Program-made: the position numbers and the translations under genes | Source: an uncultured Pelagibacteraceae bacterium | Lineage (GTDB): Bacteria; Pseudomonadota; Alphaproteobacteria; Pelagibacterales; Pelagibacteraceae | Reading direction: 5' to 3' | Length of the DNA: 64,000 nucleotides | Assembly: GCA_902554785.1 (NCBI GenBank) | Contig: CACDQG010000002.1 | Location: forward strand, 1 to 64,000 | Notes under the pieces: generated by a model | Seen by the model: only the letters and a program-made list of their open reading frames with translations | Told to the model about the DNA's origin: nothing | Databases searched by the model: none | Shown: positions 36,298 through 47,466 of the stretch, piece after piece | How the letters are laid out: each line of letters opens with the position of its first letter | Numbering within the stretch: the first letter of the stretch is position 1

Positions 36298-36298
36298 T

Positions 36299-38497
36299 TT
36301 ATATTGATCTTTGAATCTCCTCTGACAGAAAAGACTCGATTATATCTTTTTCCTTAAAATCTATGTAATCTTTAATACTTATTCCGCACTCTAAACCTGT
36401 ACCTACTTCTTTCACTTGGTTCTTTTCTCTAAAAATTGAGAGTATTTCACCAGTATGAACAACGGCGCCATCTCGTATAATTCTGGCTTTAGACTTACTT
36501 TTAATTTCTCCATTAAGCACTTTCGATCCCGCAATTTTTCCAGCAGACGAAACTTTAAATATTTTTTGTATTTCAGCGCTTCCCAAAACTGTCTCTTTGA
36601 TATCTGGCTCTAGAAGACCTGATAAAGATTTTTCGACATAATCAATGGCTTCATATATGATATTAAAATATTTAATTTGTATTTTCTGATCATCAGCCAG
36701 TTTTTTAGCCTCCCGATTTGGTTTAACATTAAATCCAATTAAAATCGCATTAGAAGCTTTAGCCAAAGAGACATCGGTCTCATTTATCATGCCTATATCA
36801 GACAAAATTATTTTTGCTACAACTTCATTGTGTTCTATTTTATTAATTGACATCTTTAAAGCTTCACTTGATCCTTGAACGTCAGATTTTATTATTATAT
36901 TCAATTCATCTTTAGTTTTTGCACTCTCAAATAAAGCTGCCTTGTCTTTAGGCATTATCTTTAGATTTTCGGTTGCATTAGTTTTTAATTCTACCATGTT
37001 TTTTGCAACTTCCTCATTTTCAGTAACAATAAATTCAGCACCAGCGTAAGCAGAGCCATTCATACCTAATATCTCTACTGGCATTGATGGAAGAGCTTCT
37101 TCTACAATTTTTCCCTCATAATTAATCATGGCTCTAATCTTGCCCCAGGTATTTCCGCAAATAAAAAAGTCTCCTTTTTTTAACTTTCCGTTATTAATTA
37201 AAATAGTTGATACTGGACCCTTGCCTTTGTCAATTTTTGACTCAATAACAACTCCTTTTGCTAGATCTGTATAAGAAGCTTTCAAGTCTAAAATTTCTGA
37301 TTGAAGAAGAATATTTTCTTTAAGTTTATCTAAATTCATTTTTTTCAAAGCTGAAACTTCCACAAACAAGGTATCTCCACTTAAATCTTCAGCTATTAAC
37401 TCGTACTGCATCATTTCGTTTTTTATTTTACTAATATTCTTTTCTGGTAGATCACATTTATTAATCGCGACTATTATAGGTACTTTTGCCGCTTGGGCGT
37501 GTTTAATAGCCTCTACAGTTTGGGGTTTTATACCGTCATCTGCTGCAACCACTAATACAACAATGTCAGTAATTTTTGATCCTCTTGCCCTCATCTCTGT
37601 GAAAGCTGCATGGCCAGGAGTATCAATAAATGTAATCAACTTATCTTTCTCTTTTACCTGATATGCTCCAATATGTTGAGTTATCCCACCATATTCTCCA
37701 GAGACAACGTTTGTATCCCTCAAGGCATCAAGTAATGATGTTTTTCCATGGTCCACGTGGCCCATAATTGTGACTACTGGAGGTCTAATTTTTACTTCCC
37801 CTGTTAATTCTTTCTCAGTTTTATCTGTCTTAACCGATAATTTTTCCTCAATTATGGGTTTGTGCCCAAATTCTTTTACTATGTATTCTGCTGTGTCTTT
37901 ATCAATTGTGTGATTGATAGTAGCAACTACTTTCATATTAAATAAAAACTTAATAATTTCATTAGATTTTTCAGCCATTCGATTTGAAAGTTCCTGGATT
38001 GTAATCTGACTTGGGATTTTTACTTCTTTGATAACCTTTTTGAATTCTTTTTTTTCCTCACCTTCAGGTTTAATTTTTTTATCCTTTAATCTTGCTCTCT
38101 TAACTGAAGCTAAGCTTCTCTGTTTTATTTCAATTTCCTCTACGTTAAGTGCTCTAGAAACTGTTAATTTGAAATTTCTTTTGTCTACTGGGCCCTTTAA
38201 TTTAAGTTTACTTTTACCAGCTGGTTTATTTTCCTTTTTAATAAAATCTTTAGTTGCTTGTTGTTCAATAAATTTTCTCGCAAAATTTTTCTTTTTGGCA
38301 TCATTGCTAAGATTTAATGGTTGATTTAGATTTGGTTTCACCGAATTTTTGTTAGCTCTGAAAGGTTTTTTTTTCTCTATTGAGTAAGTTTTTTTGCCCC
38401 CAGAGGATATAAGAGTTGTATCAATCTTTTTTTTTAAACCAGTTGATATTGTAAGCGTTTTTTTTTTGTCTTTTTCCATAACATTACTTGTAAACAA
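36299..38497 (-). CDS. infB: Translation initiation factor IF-2
   Basis: [34 protein letters not shown]. Actual start may be MEKDKKK at about 38479. Confidence 0.97.
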   Translation of the reverse strand: MFTSNVMEKDKKKTLTISTGLKKKIDTTLISSGGKKTYSIEKKKPFRANKNSVKPNLNQPLNLSNDAKKKNFARKFIEQQATKDFIKKENKPAGKSKLKLKGPVDKRNFKLTVSRALNVEEIEIKQRSLASVKRARLKDKKIKPEGEEKKEFKKVIKEVKIPSQITIQELSNRMAEKSNEIIKFLFNMKVVATINHTIDKDTAEYIVKEFGHKPIIEEKLSVKTDKTEKELTGEVKIRPPVVTIMGHVDHGKTSLLDALRDTNVVSGEYGGITQHIGAYQVKEKDKLITFIDTPGHAAFTEMRARGSKITDIVVLVVAADDGIKPQTVEAIKHAQAAKVPIIVAINKCDLPEKNISKIKNEMMQYELIAEDLSGDTLFVEVSALKKMNLDKLKENILLQSEILDLKASYTDLAKGVVIESKIDKGKGPVSTILINNGKLKKGDFFICGNTWGKIRAMINYEGKIVEEALPSMPVEILGMNGSAYAGAEFIVTENEEVAKNMVELKTNATENLKIMPKDKAALFESAKTKDELNIIIKSDVQGSSEALKMSINKIEHNEVVAKIILSDIGMINETDVSLAKASNAILIGFNVKPNREAKKLADDQKIQIKYFNIIYEAIDYVEKSLSGLLEPDIKETVLGSAEIQKIFKVSSAGKIAGSKVLNGEIKSKSKARIIRDGAVVHTGEILSIFREKNQVKEVGTGLECGISIKDYIDFKEKDIIESFLSEEIQRSI

Positions 38498-40034
38498 TCT
38501 TTCGTGCAGACATAATTAAATCATCTGCCTCTTTTCGTGATAACGAAAATTCCTCAAGATATCCCTCTATCCTAATTTTTTTACCTTTTATTTCGTCAAA
38601 TCCCCCAATCAATTCATCTGAGGAAAGATCTGCGAAGTCACTGATTTTTTTAATATTTTTTTGGCCAAGTATTACTAACATTCCTTGGGTCATTCCTTTT
38701 AAATTTATTAAACTTTCCTCCACTCCAAGTTCTTTAAGTTTTAGTGCAACTGCTTCTTTTTCTTTCAATAAAGTTTCTTTTGATCTTTTTATAAGTTCTT
38801 TAGCTGTTTCATCGTCTATTGCATCTATTTTCGATATTTTTTCTGGTTCAGATTGTGCAATCTCTTCTATTGAATTCAAACCTTCAGAAACAAGTAACTG
38901 GCCAAGTGTCTCATCAACTTCTAGATTTTTAATTAAAGTGTCTGTTCTTTCCTTAAATTCCGCTTGTCTTCTCTCTGAGTCTTCTTTGTCTGTCAAAATA
39001 TCTATTTCATAATTTGTTAATTTAGATGCAAGCCTAACGTTTTGACCTCTTCTTCCTATTGCTTTACTTAAATTTTCCTCAGTTAATATTATATCGATTC
39101 TTTTATTGTCTTGATCAATTAAAACCCTTTGTATCTCTGCTGGAGAAAGTGACTCAGAAATTAAAGTTGGTAAATCTTCTGTCCACTTTATAATGTCTAT
39201 TTTTTCACCATGAAGTTCATTGACGATAGTCTGAACTCTACTTCCCCTCATACCTACACATGCTCCAACAGGGTCAATTGATGAGTCTTTTGAATGTACA
39301 CAGATTTTTGCTCTACTTCCTGGGTCTCGTGCCACGGATTTTATTTCTATTGTCCCTTCATAAATTTCAGGAACCTCTTGAAAAAATAATTTAGCTAAAA
39401 ATTGAGGATGCGCTCTAGAGAGAAAAATTTGATGTCCTTTTAATTCTTTTTTGACTTCATAGCAGTATGCTTTTACCCTATCTCCTGTTTTGAGTATTTC
39501 TCTAGGTATAAGTTCATCTTTCTTAATCACTCCCTCGGCTTTTCCTAAATCTACTATAACGTTTCCATATTCTAATCTTTTAATAATTCCGCTCAATATC
39601 AGTCCTTGTTTATCAATAAAGTCTTCATATTGCCTATTTTTTTCGGCTTCCCTAACTCTGCTACTAATTACTTGTTTAGCACTTTGGGCAGCAATCCGAC
39701 CAAAATCAATTTGTGGCAATTCTTCATAAATTTTTTCGCCAACTTTTAAATTATCTATCTCTTTACTATTTTTTTTAGCTTGATCTAAAGTAATTTCTCT
39801 AGAGGAGTCCTCAACTTTATCAACTATTTCAAGTACTTTTTGTATTTTTATTTCTCCACTCTCTCTACTTATAGCTACCTCTATATTATTATCACTTCCA
39901 AATTTAGTCAGGGCAGCTTTCTGAATGGCGCTTTCCATTGAACTTATTACAAGTTCTTTATCAATGGATTTTTCATTTGCAACCGCCTCAACTATTCTTA
40001 AAAGCTCAAGTTTATCTAATCCTCTATTCAACAT
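38484..40034 (-). CDS. nusA: Transcription termination/antitermination factor NusA
   Basis: S1 and KH domains, VGACVGMRGSRVQTIVNELHGEKIDII. Start moved to Met13 of the listed ORF, since the extra codons lie in a terminator hairpin. Confidence 0.93.
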   Translation of the reverse strand: MLNRGLDKLELLRIVEAVANEKSIDKELVISSMESAIQKAALTKFGSDNNIEVAISRESGEIKIQKVLEIVDKVEDSSREITLDQAKKNSKEIDNLKVGEKIYEELPQIDFGRIAAQSAKQVISSRVREAEKNRQYEDFIDKQGLILSGIIKRLEYGNVIVDLGKAEGVIKKDELIPREILKTGDRVKAYCYEVKKELKGHQIFLSRAHPQFLAKLFFQEVPEIYEGTIEIKSVARDPGSRAKICVHSKDSSIDPVGACVGMRGSRVQTIVNELHGEKIDIIKWTEDLPTLISESLSPAEIQRVLIDQDNKRIDIILTEENLSKAIGRRGQNVRLASKLTNYEIDILTDKEDSERRQAEFKERTDTLIKNLEVDETLGQLLVSEGLNSIEEIAQSEPEKISKIDAIDDETAKELIKRSKETLLKEKEAVALKLKELGVEESLINLKGMTQGMLVILGQKNIKKISDFADLSSDELIGGFDEIKGKKIRIEGYLEEFSLSRKEADDLIMSARKIVYK

Positions 40035-40045
40035 TTTATATCCCC

Positions 40046-40073
40046 TAAAAAAAAATGGGCTACTGCCCATTTT
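40046..40073 (-). terminator. Rho-independent terminator after metK, directly upstream of nusA
   Basis: Minus strand reads AAAATGGGC-AGTA-GCCCATTTTTTTTTAGGGG: 9-bp perfect stem, 4-nt loop, T-run. Confidence 0.85.
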
Positions 40074-40126
40074 GAAATTATTAATAATTTTATAATTATT
40101 AGAAGAAAATTATGGTTTTTTCAAGA

Positions 40127-41290
40127 TTACAGTTTGAATAAATCAGTTTTATCAGTTTTTTCCCAAGAAAACTCACCTTTATCTGTTGGTTTTCTACCAA
40201 AGTGGCCATAAGCTGATGTGACTTCATAAATTGGATTATTCAAGTTTAACATTTGTCTAATTCCACGAGGAGATAAATCAAAGTTTTGATCAATTATTTT
40301 TTTTACTTTATCGACTTTTTTAACATCTTTATCATCAAGCTTCAAAAATATTGATAACGGCTTAGATACGCCGATTGCATATGCTAACTGGATCAAACAT
40401 TTATTAGATACTCCTGCAGCAACAATATTTTTAGCTAAATATCTTGAGGCATAAGCAGCAGATCTATCTACTTTTGTCGGATCCTTGCCAGAAAATGCAC
40501 CCCCGCCGTGCGGTGCTGCGCCACCGTAAGTGTCAACTATTATCTTTCTTCCAGTTAATCCAGTATCACCGTCTGGTCCACCAATTATAAATTGACCAGT
40601 AGGGTTTATATAAATTTCTTTTGAATTTAAATCTTCTAAATAATTTTCAGGTATAGATTTTTTAATGTAGGGTATTATTAATTCTCTTACCTTTTGCTGA
40701 TTCAAATCCTTTGAATGTTGAGTAGAGACAACAATTGAAGTAACTTTTGTTGGCTTGTTGTCCTCATATAACATTGTAACCTGGCTTTTTGAATCTGGTT
40801 CAATACCCACAAGAGTACCTTTTTTTCTATCTTCTGCCATAAGTCTTAAAATTTTATGTGAGAAATATATTGGTGCAGGCATCAGATCCTCTGTTTCACT
40901 GCATGCATAACCAAACATTATACCTTGATCTCCAGCTCCTTCATCTTTGTTATCCTTTGAGTCTACTCCCATAGCAATATCTGATGACTGATCATGTAAG
41001 TATGTTTCTATGTCCGCAGTTTTCCAACTAAAACCTTTTTGATCATAACCTATATCTTTTATACAACTTCGAATTTTGGAGATTAATTCATCTTGATTTA
41101 TTTTGGGACCTCTAGTCTCTCCTGCTAAAACCACCTTATTTGTTGTTGTTAAAGTTTCGCATGCTACTCTAGATACGGGATCTTTATGTAAGTAGGTATC
41201 CACAACCATATCAGAAATTCTATCACAAACCTTATCTGGATGGCCCTCAGAAACTGACTCACTTGTAAATAGATAATTATTATTCACCAT
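40127..41290 (-). CDS. metK: S-adenosylmethionine synthetase
   Basis: [52 protein letters not shown]. Confidence 0.97.
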   Translation of the reverse strand: MVNNNYLFTSESVSEGHPDKVCDRISDMVVDTYLHKDPVSRVACETLTTTNKVVLAGETRGPKINQDELISKIRSCIKDIGYDQKGFSWKTADIETYLHDQSSDIAMGVDSKDNKDEGAGDQGIMFGYACSETEDLMPAPIYFSHKILRLMAEDRKKGTLVGIEPDSKSQVTMLYEDNKPTKVTSIVVSTQHSKDLNQQKVRELIIPYIKKSIPENYLEDLNSKEIYINPTGQFIIGGPDGDTGLTGRKIIVDTYGGAAPHGGGAFSGKDPTKVDRSAAYASRYLAKNIVAAGVSNKCLIQLAYAIGVSKPLSIFLKLDDKDVKKVDKVKKIIDQNFDLSPRGIRQMLNLNNPIYEVTSAYGHFGRKPTDKGEFSWEKTDKTDLFKL

Positions 41291-42839
41291 TATTTTTTTT
41301 ATAATAAAAGATAAAATAATATGTAATTAAAAGCATAAAAAATATCAAATCATTTTTATTTTTATTATTGTTTTTTATAAGCGGGACCTCTAGCTCTATA
41401 TTACCAGTTTCGTTAGGATTTAGTATTTTTATAATTTCACCTTTATTATTAATTATTGCACTTATGCCTTTATTTGCTGATCTGATAAAAAATGAGTTTT
41501 GTTCAATTGCTCTGAAAATACCTTTTGGGAAATGTTGATATGGTCCAATCGAGTCTCCAAACCATCCGTCTTCTGATATATTGATAATTAAATTTGTTTC
41601 GTCTGGTGATTTCTGTATTAGTTTAGTGAATATTACCTCATAACAAATCAAGGGTAAAATATTTAAATTATCTAAATTAAGATTTTCTTGTTTTCCACCT
41701 ACTAAAAAAGAACCATGACCCTCGGTAATTTTTTTCAATCCTATTCTTCTCAACAATTTTTCAAAAGGCAAAAACTCACCAAATGGAACAAGCTTTTGTT
41801 TATGATACTCTTTTAAAATTTCTAACTCATTATTTACAATAATTAAGCTGTTAAAATTACCATTTTTTTTAGGGTTATATTTATTAACTCCAAAGAGTAT
41901 GAAGTGATTTTTAGAAAAATTTTTTGAGAATAATTCTTTAAATATTAATAGTTCTTCATAATTATAACCACTAAACACGCCTTCGGGCCAAACAAAAAGA
42001 GTTTTAGAATTGTTCATTGGTTCACTATATTTAATAAGTTTTTGTAATTTGCTTTCAACTTCCTTTAAATCAATATCATACTCAAGTTTAAAATTTGGAG
42101 AAATTACTTTTATATTAAATTTTTGATTATTTAATTTTAACAATGATCTATTCTGGTTAATAGAATGATTTCCGTAAATATAAAAAATTAAAAATAAAAT
42201 AATAGGATATATCAAAAGTAAAAGCTTTTTACTTAAGTTTATCTTAAAAAATAAAACTGCTGGAAACATAAAGATTGAAATAATAATTAAATTAAAAGCA
42301 AATAATCCAATTATATTCAAGATTTGGATAAGTTCTGTCGCCCATGAGATGCTATAAGCCCACAAATTCCATGGAAAACCTGTTAAAATTTTTGCCCGTA
42401 AAAAGTCTGAAAAAGCTAGTCCTCCCGACAAAAGTAAAATTGAGTTTAGATTTAAATTTATAAAAGGACCTATTATCAAAACTACTAAAGAAAAAAATAA
42501 ACTTAAAAATAATGGTATTAAAACTAATGCTAAAGGAATAAAAATTTTAAAACTATCATCAAAAGTTAGTGAATTTGCTATCCAATGAATACCACTTAAA
42601 TAAAATCCAAAACCAAAAGAAGTTCCAAATAAAAACAAATTTTTTTTATACGGCTTTTTTCTATAAATACTTTTTGATTTTTTCTTAATATAAATTATTA
42701 AAAAAAAGAATGTTGGAAGAACAAAAAAATTTATAAATGTTAAGTTAAATGGTTCAAAAGATAGAACTGTTATCGACCCTAGTATTAACGGAAAAAGACA
42801 CAAGGTTAAAAAACGATTATTTAAATAATTTTCAATCAT
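41280..42839 (-). CDS. lnt: Apolipoprotein N-acyltransferase
   Basis: Multi-TM N-terminus plus nitrilase domain ([25 protein letters not shown]). Confidence 0.92.
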   Translation of the reverse strand: MIENYLNNRFLTLCLFPLILGSITVLSFEPFNLTFINFFVLPTFFFLIIYIKKKSKSIYRKKPYKKNLFLFGTSFGFGFYLSGIHWIANSLTFDDSFKIFIPLALVLIPLFLSLFFSLVVLIIGPFINLNLNSILLLSGGLAFSDFLRAKILTGFPWNLWAYSISWATELIQILNIIGLFAFNLIIISIFMFPAVLFFKINLSKKLLLLIYPIILFLIFYIYGNHSINQNRSLLKLNNQKFNIKVISPNFKLEYDIDLKEVESKLQKLIKYSEPMNNSKTLFVWPEGVFSGYNYEELLIFKELFSKNFSKNHFILFGVNKYNPKKNGNFNSLIIVNNELEILKEYHKQKLVPFGEFLPFEKLLRRIGLKKITEGHGSFLVGGKQENLNLDNLNILPLICYEVIFTKLIQKSPDETNLIINISEDGWFGDSIGPYQHFPKGIFRAIEQNSFFIRSANKGISAIINNKGEIIKILNPNETGNIELEVPLIKNNNKNKNDLIFFMLLITYYFIFYYKKNNGE

Positions 42840-43304
42840 TTATTTTAAATAAGAAAAGAATTTTTTTTCAATTTTTGCCATTTTATGAAAATCCTTATCT
42901 CTTTTATGATCATACCCAAGTAAATGCACCAATCCATGTATCCAAAGTTTGTCAAATTCAGATTTAAACAATTTAGTATTTTTTTTATTTTTTACTTTAC
43001 TTATGTTAACAATTATATCACCCAAATAAATTTCTGTATCTTTTTTTAATTTTTTTTCTAATTCTGTCTTTGTATGAAAAGGAAATGAAAGAACATCGGT
43101 AGTTTTATTCTTCTTCCTAAATTTTCTATTAAGTTTTTTTATTTCTCCCCCGCCAGATAACAATAGAGTACAAAATACTATTTTTTTCTTAAATATCGAT
43201 GTTTTCTTGTTAAGTTTACTAATTTTTTTTTCAATAAAAATATTTGGATTTTTTAAATATTTTCTCCACTTAACATTGTTGGAGATTACATTAATCTTTA
43301 TCAT
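42840..43304 (-). CDS. ybeY: Endoribonuclease YbeY
   Basis: LNRKFRKKNKTTDVLSFPF, HGLVHLLGYDHKRDKDF metal-binding motif. Confidence 0.93.
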   Translation of the reverse strand: MIKINVISNNVKWRKYLKNPNIFIEKKISKLNKKTSIFKKKIVFCTLLLSGGGEIKKLNRKFRKKNKTTDVLSFPFHTKTELEKKLKKDTEIYLGDIIVNISKVKNKKNTKLFKSEFDKLWIHGLVHLLGYDHKRDKDFHKMAKIEKKFFSYLK

Positions 43305-44295
43305 CAGAGCTTTTTCTTTGATAAGCGCTAATAATTTTAGAAACTAAGGGATGCCTTACAACATCATTATGGTCAAATTCTACAATTTTTATTTCCTTTA
43401 AGTTTTTCAATATTTTTTTAGATTTTACAAGTCCTGACTGAGATTTGTTAATCAAATCTATTTGTGATGGATCACCATTCACTACTAATTTTGAATTTTC
43501 TCCTATTCTTGTCAAAAACATTTTTATTTGTGTTTCTGTTGCGTTTTGTGCTTCATCTAAAATTGCAAAGCAGTTTTTTAATGTTCTACCTCTCATAAAA
43601 GCTAGTGGTGCAATTTCAATTTCTCCTGACTCAATTTTTTTATCAATTTTATCAGCGCCAAAGAGTTCATATAAGGCATCATATAAAGGTCTTAAATAGG
43701 GGTCTACTTTCTCTTTCATGTCGCCCGGTAAAAATCCAAGTTTTTCTCCTGCCTCTACTGCAGGTCTAGACAATATTACTCGTTCAATTTTTTTTTCTAT
43801 TAACATTGTAACTGCTACTGATACTGCCAAGAAACTTTTTCCAGTTCCAGCTGGGCCCAAGGATATTACAATGTCATTTTCTTTTAGGGCTTTTATATAA
43901 TCTGATTGTCTTTTTGAACGAGCTATAACTGACTTTCTGGGTGTTTTAATTAATTGTTGAAATGATTTTACATTTGTCTCTTCAAATTCCATATTTTTTT
44001 TAACTGAAAAAATTATATCTTCTTTCTCGATAACATTTGTTAAAAAATGTTTGTTAATTAAAAATTTTATAGCGTCACAAAATAATTTTATATTTTCCTT
44101 TTTCCCTTTACAAGTAATAGAATTTCCTCTGAAAAATATATTAGTATTAGTTAATTTTGATAAACTTTTTAAATTTTGATCAAATTGTCCTACTATTGAC
44201 ATCAACATCTGATTGTCTGTTATCTGCGCATTGACTGTATCGTTGTCAATTTTCTTTAAAATTAAAATTTGATCAATCTTACTTATCTCTGACAT
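43291..44295 (-). CDS. ybeZ: PhoH-like ATPase (YbeZ)
   Basis: DIVISLGPAGTGKSFLAVSVAV, SRPAVEAGEKLGFLPGDMKEKVDPYLRPLYDAL. Confidence 0.93.
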   Translation of the reverse strand: MSEISKIDQILILKKIDNDTVNAQITDNQMLMSIVGQFDQNLKSLSKLTNTNIFFRGNSITCKGKKENIKLFCDAIKFLINKHFLTNVIEKEDIIFSVKKNMEFEETNVKSFQQLIKTPRKSVIARSKRQSDYIKALKENDIVISLGPAGTGKSFLAVSVAVTMLIEKKIERVILSRPAVEAGEKLGFLPGDMKEKVDPYLRPLYDALYELFGADKIDKKIESGEIEIAPLAFMRGRTLKNCFAILDEAQNATETQIKMFLTRIGENSKLVVNGDPSQIDLINKSQSGLVKSKKILKNLKEIKIVEFDHNDVVRHPLVSKIISAYQRKSSDDKD

Positions 44296-44297
44296 TA

Positions 44298-45632
44298 TTA
44301 AGCAGCGAATTCCTTATTTTTGATCTTTTGTTTCATTTCTCCAAATAACGTATTTTGATTTCCATTAAGGATTTTTACCTCTTTGATTTGACCAATTAAA
44401 TTTTGATCACTTTTAACTATTACTGAATTAAAGTATTCATCCCTTCCAAAATATTTATTATTATCTTTTGCTTTATTTTCGAATAGTACTTTAGCTGGTT
44501 TGTTAAATAATTTTTTTCTATATCTCATTTTTATTTCATTCGCCCTTTTCTGAAAAATTACCAGTCTCTTTTTTGCGATATTCTCATCAACTTGTTCTAA
44601 TTTAGCTGCTGGAGTACCAGCTCTTGAGCTATATATAAAGGAAAAAGAGTTTATAAATTCAATTTCATTCAACAAATGTAACGAGTCCTCAAAATCTTGG
44701 TCGGTTTCACCAGGATAACCTATAATAAAATCACTTGAAAATCTTGTTAAAGGGTTAACTTTTTTTAACTTACGAATTAAGTCTATATAATATTCTACAG
44801 TGTGTTTCCTGTTCATTTTATTTAAAATTTTATTAGAACCGCTTTGCACTGGTAGATGAATTAAAGGCATTAGTTTTTTGATATTCGCATGTGCATCAAT
44901 TAAATCTTTTGAGAAATCTATCGGATGTGATGTTGTATATCTAATTCTTTGAATATTTTTAATTTTTGATATTTCATAAATCAAATCTGAGAGTTTTATT
45001 CCACAATAATTGAAAGCATTTACATTTTGACCTAAAAGTGTAATTTCTTTTGCACCATTGTTTGCTAAATCAATACATTCATTTAAAAGTTCGTTTATTG
45101 ATCGTGAAAACTCAGGTCCTCTTGTATAAGGTACAACACAAAATTTACAAAATTTATCACAGCCTTCTTGAATGGTTAAAAAAGACGAAATATTAGTACT
45201 TGAATTTTTTATGAGATTTAAATTATCGAACTTATCAATTACATCGAATTCTGTTATATTTATTTTTTTAAATTTTTTTTCAATATTTTTTATGATTTTT
45301 TCTAATAAATGATAAGACTGTGGTCCTATAACAGCATCGATATACTTCTCTTTTTCAAGTAATACTTCCCCCTCTGCTTGAGCTACACATCCTGTAACAA
45401 TTACTATAGGTTTTTTTTTATTTCTAAATTCTTTTTTTACTCTTCCTATGTCGTGGTAAACTTTTTCGGTTGCTTTTTCTCTAATGTGACAAGTGTTAAG
45501 AACGTAACAATCTGTGTCTTCAACATTGTCGGTTTTAATGTAATTAAGTTTTTTAGATAAATCATAAATACGATTACTATCGTATTCATTCATTTGGCAG
45601 CCATATGTTTTTATGAAAATTTTTTTTTTCAA
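44298..45632 (-). CDS. miaB: tRNA 2-methylthio-N6-isopentenyladenosine methylthiotransferase
   Basis: KTYGCQMNEYDS, EGCDKFCKFCVVPYTRGPE radical SAM motif, C-terminal TRAM-like region. Confidence 0.95.
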   Translation of the reverse strand: MKKKIFIKTYGCQMNEYDSNRIYDLSKKLNYIKTDNVEDTDCYVLNTCHIREKATEKVYHDIGRVKKEFRNKKKPIVIVTGCVAQAEGEVLLEKEKYIDAVIGPQSYHLLEKIIKNIEKKFKKINITEFDVIDKFDNLNLIKNSSTNISSFLTIQEGCDKFCKFCVVPYTRGPEFSRSINELLNECIDLANNGAKEITLLGQNVNAFNYCGIKLSDLIYEISKIKNIQRIRYTTSHPIDFSKDLIDAHANIKKLMPLIHLPVQSGSNKILNKMNRKHTVEYYIDLIRKLKKVNPLTRFSSDFIIGYPGETDQDFEDSLHLLNEIEFINSFSFIYSSRAGTPAAKLEQVDENIAKKRLVIFQKRANEIKMRYRKKLFNKPAKVLFENKAKDNNKYFGRDEYFNSVIVKSDQNLIGQIKEVKILNGNQNTLFGEMKQKIKNKEFAA

Positions 45633-45633
45633 T

Positions 45634-46053
45634 TTATTTTTTTATTTTTGATCCATACAACTCAAGTTTGTGATCAACAAGATTATAACCTAACTTTTTA
45701 GCAATTTTTTTTTGCAATTCCTCTATGTCTTTATCAACGAATTCTACTATTTCACCACTGTTAATATCAATTAAATGATTATGGTCATCATTTATTTCGT
45801 ACCGTGCTTTACCTGCTTTGAAATCATGCTTAACAAGTATTCCTGATTCTTCAAAAAGTTTAACTGTTCTGTAAACAGTCGCAATACTTATTCTGTCATC
45901 GATTGTAGTGACTCTTTTATGTAACTCATCTACATCCGGATGATCTTTAGAACCATAGACTTCTTTTGACTCAGAAAGAACTTTGGCAATAATTTTTCTT
46001 TGGTCTGTGAGTCTTACACCCTTTTCTTTACATTTATCCTCTATTATGCTCAT
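45634..46053 (-). CDS. Fur-family transcriptional regulator (Fur/Mur-like)
   Basis: RLTDQRKIIAKVL, RISIATVYRTVKLFEESGI, HNHLIDINSGEIVEF; lacks C-terminal CxxC pairs. Confidence 0.88.
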   Translation of the reverse strand: MSIIEDKCKEKGVRLTDQRKIIAKVLSESKEVYGSKDHPDVDELHKRVTTIDDRISIATVYRTVKLFEESGILVKHDFKAGKARYEINDDHNHLIDINSGEIVEFVDKDIEELQKKIAKKLGYNLVDHKLELYGSKIKK

Positions 46054-46061
46054 GGCTTAAT

Positions 46062-46445
46062 TTAACTTAAATAGATAGGCTTAATCAAATTTTTTTCTAA
46101 TAAATTGTTTGCCAATAATTTTTCGATATTTTTTTGGTCAAATTCCTTCAGATCTTCATTTTTATAGCCATATACCTTCACTTTTTTAGCTATTTTTAGG
46201 CCCTTTGCGACGGCCAAAGATATTCTAGTTCTGGAAAAACTACCAGGACCCTGATTTAAAATTACACTGAATCGATCATTCAGTTGAACTTTTTTTGAAT
46301 TCAAAAGTTTTAAAATTTGAGAAACGAGTTTATCACCATTTATATTTTTACTACTAAAATCATATATAAAAAAATCTTTATTTATTCGTAAACCTAATTT
46401 ATCATCCTTTCCAATGCAGTTGATAATTAAAAAATCAGTAATCAT
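46062..46445 (-). CDS. tsaB: TsaB-like protein, N-terminal lobe only
   Basis: NQGPGSFSRTRISLAVAKGLKIAKKVKVYGYKN matches the TsaB GPGSFTGLRIGxAxAKGL motif; only 127 aa. Confidence 0.75.
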   Translation of the reverse strand: MITDFLIINCIGKDDKLGLRINKDFFIYDFSSKNINGDKLVSQILKLLNSKKVQLNDRFSVILNQGPGSFSRTRISLAVAKGLKIAKKVKVYGYKNEDLKEFDQKNIEKLLANNLLEKNLIKPIYLS

Positions 46446-47466
46446 TTTTTTTATATTTTTTTCTTTTGAGTTGCATAAATCAAAAATTCAAGCCAAAAAT
46501 TTAAGTTTTAATGACTATGGACTTATATCTATAATGTATCATAGATTTAATGAAGGTAAATATCCATCCACTAATATACAAATGGATGTTTTTAAAGAAC
46601 AGCTAAAAATTATTGAAAAAGAGGGGTTAAAGTTTATTCATCCAAAAAATTTTTATAAAAGTTTGTCAGAAAACAAATTGGAAAGAAAAATCCTTTTTAC
46701 TGTAGACGACGGTTTGTTATCATTTTATGAAAATGCTTGGCCAATACTTAAAGAGAGAAAAATTCCTGTTTTATTGTTTGTTAATACAAGGGAAGTTGGA
46801 TCATTTAATTATATGAGTTGGGACCAAATTAAAGAATTACATGAATCAGGAAATGTTGAAATAGGAAATCATAGCCATTCTCACGAGTATCTGGTAGATG
46901 AAAACTCTGAAATTATTAGAAACGATATATTAAAATCAATCGAAATATTTGAAAAAGAATTAGGTGAGAATTCCGAATTTTTCTCATATCCTTTTGGTGA
47001 ATATAGCTTAGAATTTAAAAAAATTATTAAAGATTTAGGTTTCAAGTATGCTTTTGGACAACACTCTGGTGTTATTGATGAGTCCAAAGATATGTGGGCA
47101 CTTCCTAGATTCCCTATAAATGAGAAATACGGAGAAATAAAAAGATTCAATACTTTAATGAAAACTTTGCCTTTTAAATTTAAAAAAATTATCCCTGAGG
47201 AAAGATATTTATTACAATCTAAAAATCCTCCTATAATTAAAATAGATTTTCATAATGATATTGAAAATCTAAAACAAATTACATGTTTTTCTAATGAGGG
47301 AAATAGATGGAGAAACTCGTCGATATCTTTTTTAGCTAAAAACGTATTAGAAATCAAAATAGAAGAAAAATTTATTGGTGAGCGAGGTAGAATTAATTGT
47401 TCTTTGAGAGAGGAACACGGTTTCTGGAGATGGCTTGGTATTCAATATGTTGTTAGTGAAAAATAA
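46414..47466 (+). CDS. Secreted polysaccharide deacetylase family protein
   Basis: ISIMYHRF, LFTVDDGLLSFYENAWPIL, EIGNHSHSHEYL NodB motifs; signal peptide-like N-terminus. Confidence 0.85.
   Translation: MQLIIKKSVIIFFIFFSFELHKSKIQAKNLSFNDYGLISIMYHRFNEGKYPSTNIQMDVFKEQLKIIEKEGLKFIHPKNFYKSLSENKLERKILFTVDDGLLSFYENAWPILKERKIPVLLFVNTREVGSFNYMSWDQIKELHESGNVEIGNHSHSHEYLVDENSEIIRNDILKSIEIFEKELGENSEFFSYPFGEYSLEFKKIIKDLGFKYAFGQHSGVIDESKDMWALPRFPINEKYGEIKRFNTLMKTLPFKFKKIIPEERYLLQSKNPPIIKIDFHNDIENLKQITCFSNEGNRWRNSSISFLAKNVLEIKIEEKFIGERGRINCSLREEHGFWRWLGIQYVVSEK

Noticed and set aside
40035-40070. N-terminal extension of the listed NusA ORF (MGSSPFFFRGYK)
   Set aside because: Encoded by the metK terminator hairpin and T-run; the conserved NusA start is MLNRGLDKLEL.
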